Source: Clostridia bacterium
Lineage (GTDB): Bacteria > Bacillota > Clostridia > TANB77 > CAG-508
DNA length: 48,285 bases
Reading direction: 5' to 3'
NCBI GenBank assembly: GCA_017528375.1
Contig: JAFXOY010000003.1
Location: forward strand, 1 to 48,285
A model generated the notes under the pieces. The model had not been told where the DNA came from. It saw only the letters and a list, made by a program, of their open reading frames with translations, and did no database searches. Made by a program: the position numbers and the translations under genes. Shown here piece after piece: positions 48,236 through 48,285 of this stretch (position 1 is the first letter of the stretch; every line of letters begins with the position of its first letter).

Positions 48236-48285
48236 AATAACTAACTCTATAATAATTATTATAGAGTTAGTTATTATGACAAAAA
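48226..48285. repeat. perfect 60-bp palindrome at the right end
   Basis: Positions 48226-48255 are the exact reverse complement of 48256-48285, i.e. no mismatch and no spacer. It stops precisely at the last base of the window. It could be a symmetric operator/promoter in the joined control region, a hairpin telomere read through by the assembler, or an assembly fold-back artefact. Confidence 0.95.

Noticed and set aside
1..48285. Terminal direct repeats or cohesive ends
   Set aside because: The first and last hundred bases share only TGACAAAAA, too short for a terminal redundancy. The ends are palindromic rather than directly repeated.

Overview
The window reads as an essentially complete genome of a tailed bacteriophage, most likely a podovirus. 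It is strongly AT-rich, with tightly packed genes and strong AGGAGG-type ribosome-binding sites. A CHAP/peptidoglycan-binding lysin and tail proteins of a type common in gut Bacillota phages point to a low-GC Gram-positive (probably gut) host. I see no integrase, excisionase or obvious CI-like repressor, so a virulent lifestyle is likely but not proven. Stop codons include TGA, so the ordinary bacterial code applies.

Layout: two long gene blocks converge near 29.7-29.9 kb, where a bidirectional terminator lies. Left block (+ strand, 778-29728): a small tail-fibre-like gene and several small proteins; a structured intergenic RNA candidate (4321-4554); terminase small and large subunits; a nucleotidyltransferase-like cassette; portal, scaffold and an N4-gp56/P22-like major capsid protein; a frameshifted glycosyltransferase; connector proteins; a 1373-aa nozzle-like protein; two tail fibre/receptor-binding proteins; holin and endolysin; three virion-internal-type proteins, the last 1544 aa. 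Right block (- strand, 47465 to 29938): small early genes, an amidoligase plus class-II glutamine amidotransferase pair, many small proteins, a SNF2-type helicase, a PemK/MazF-like protein, a DUF1071-type annealing protein, a ssDNA-binding-like protein, a primase-helicase, a family A DNA polymerase, a VRR-NUC nuclease, a second structured RNA candidate (30841-31163) and a YqaJ-like exonuclease.

The two ends of the window (1-777 and 47466-48285) hold no genes but are dense in inverted repeats. If the molecule is circular or circularly permuted they join into one divergent control region of about 1.6 kb. It would contain a perfect 60-bp palindrome (48226-48285), five 16-bp operator-like inverted repeats (456-623), several large hairpins and a candidate structured RNA of about 680 nt on the - strand.

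The most unusual content is non-coding: up to four independent structured RNA candidates with promoter- and terminator-like ends; a promoter family with a conserved upstream box AGTGCAA(AAATC) exactly 18 bp before TGnTATAAT; and the palindromic end. The most unusual protein content is the amidoligase/glutamine-amidotransferase pair, the sugar-nucleotide/glycosyltransferase genes inside the capsid module, and a MazF-fold protein within the recombination operon. All function assignments come from reading motifs; no database search was run.
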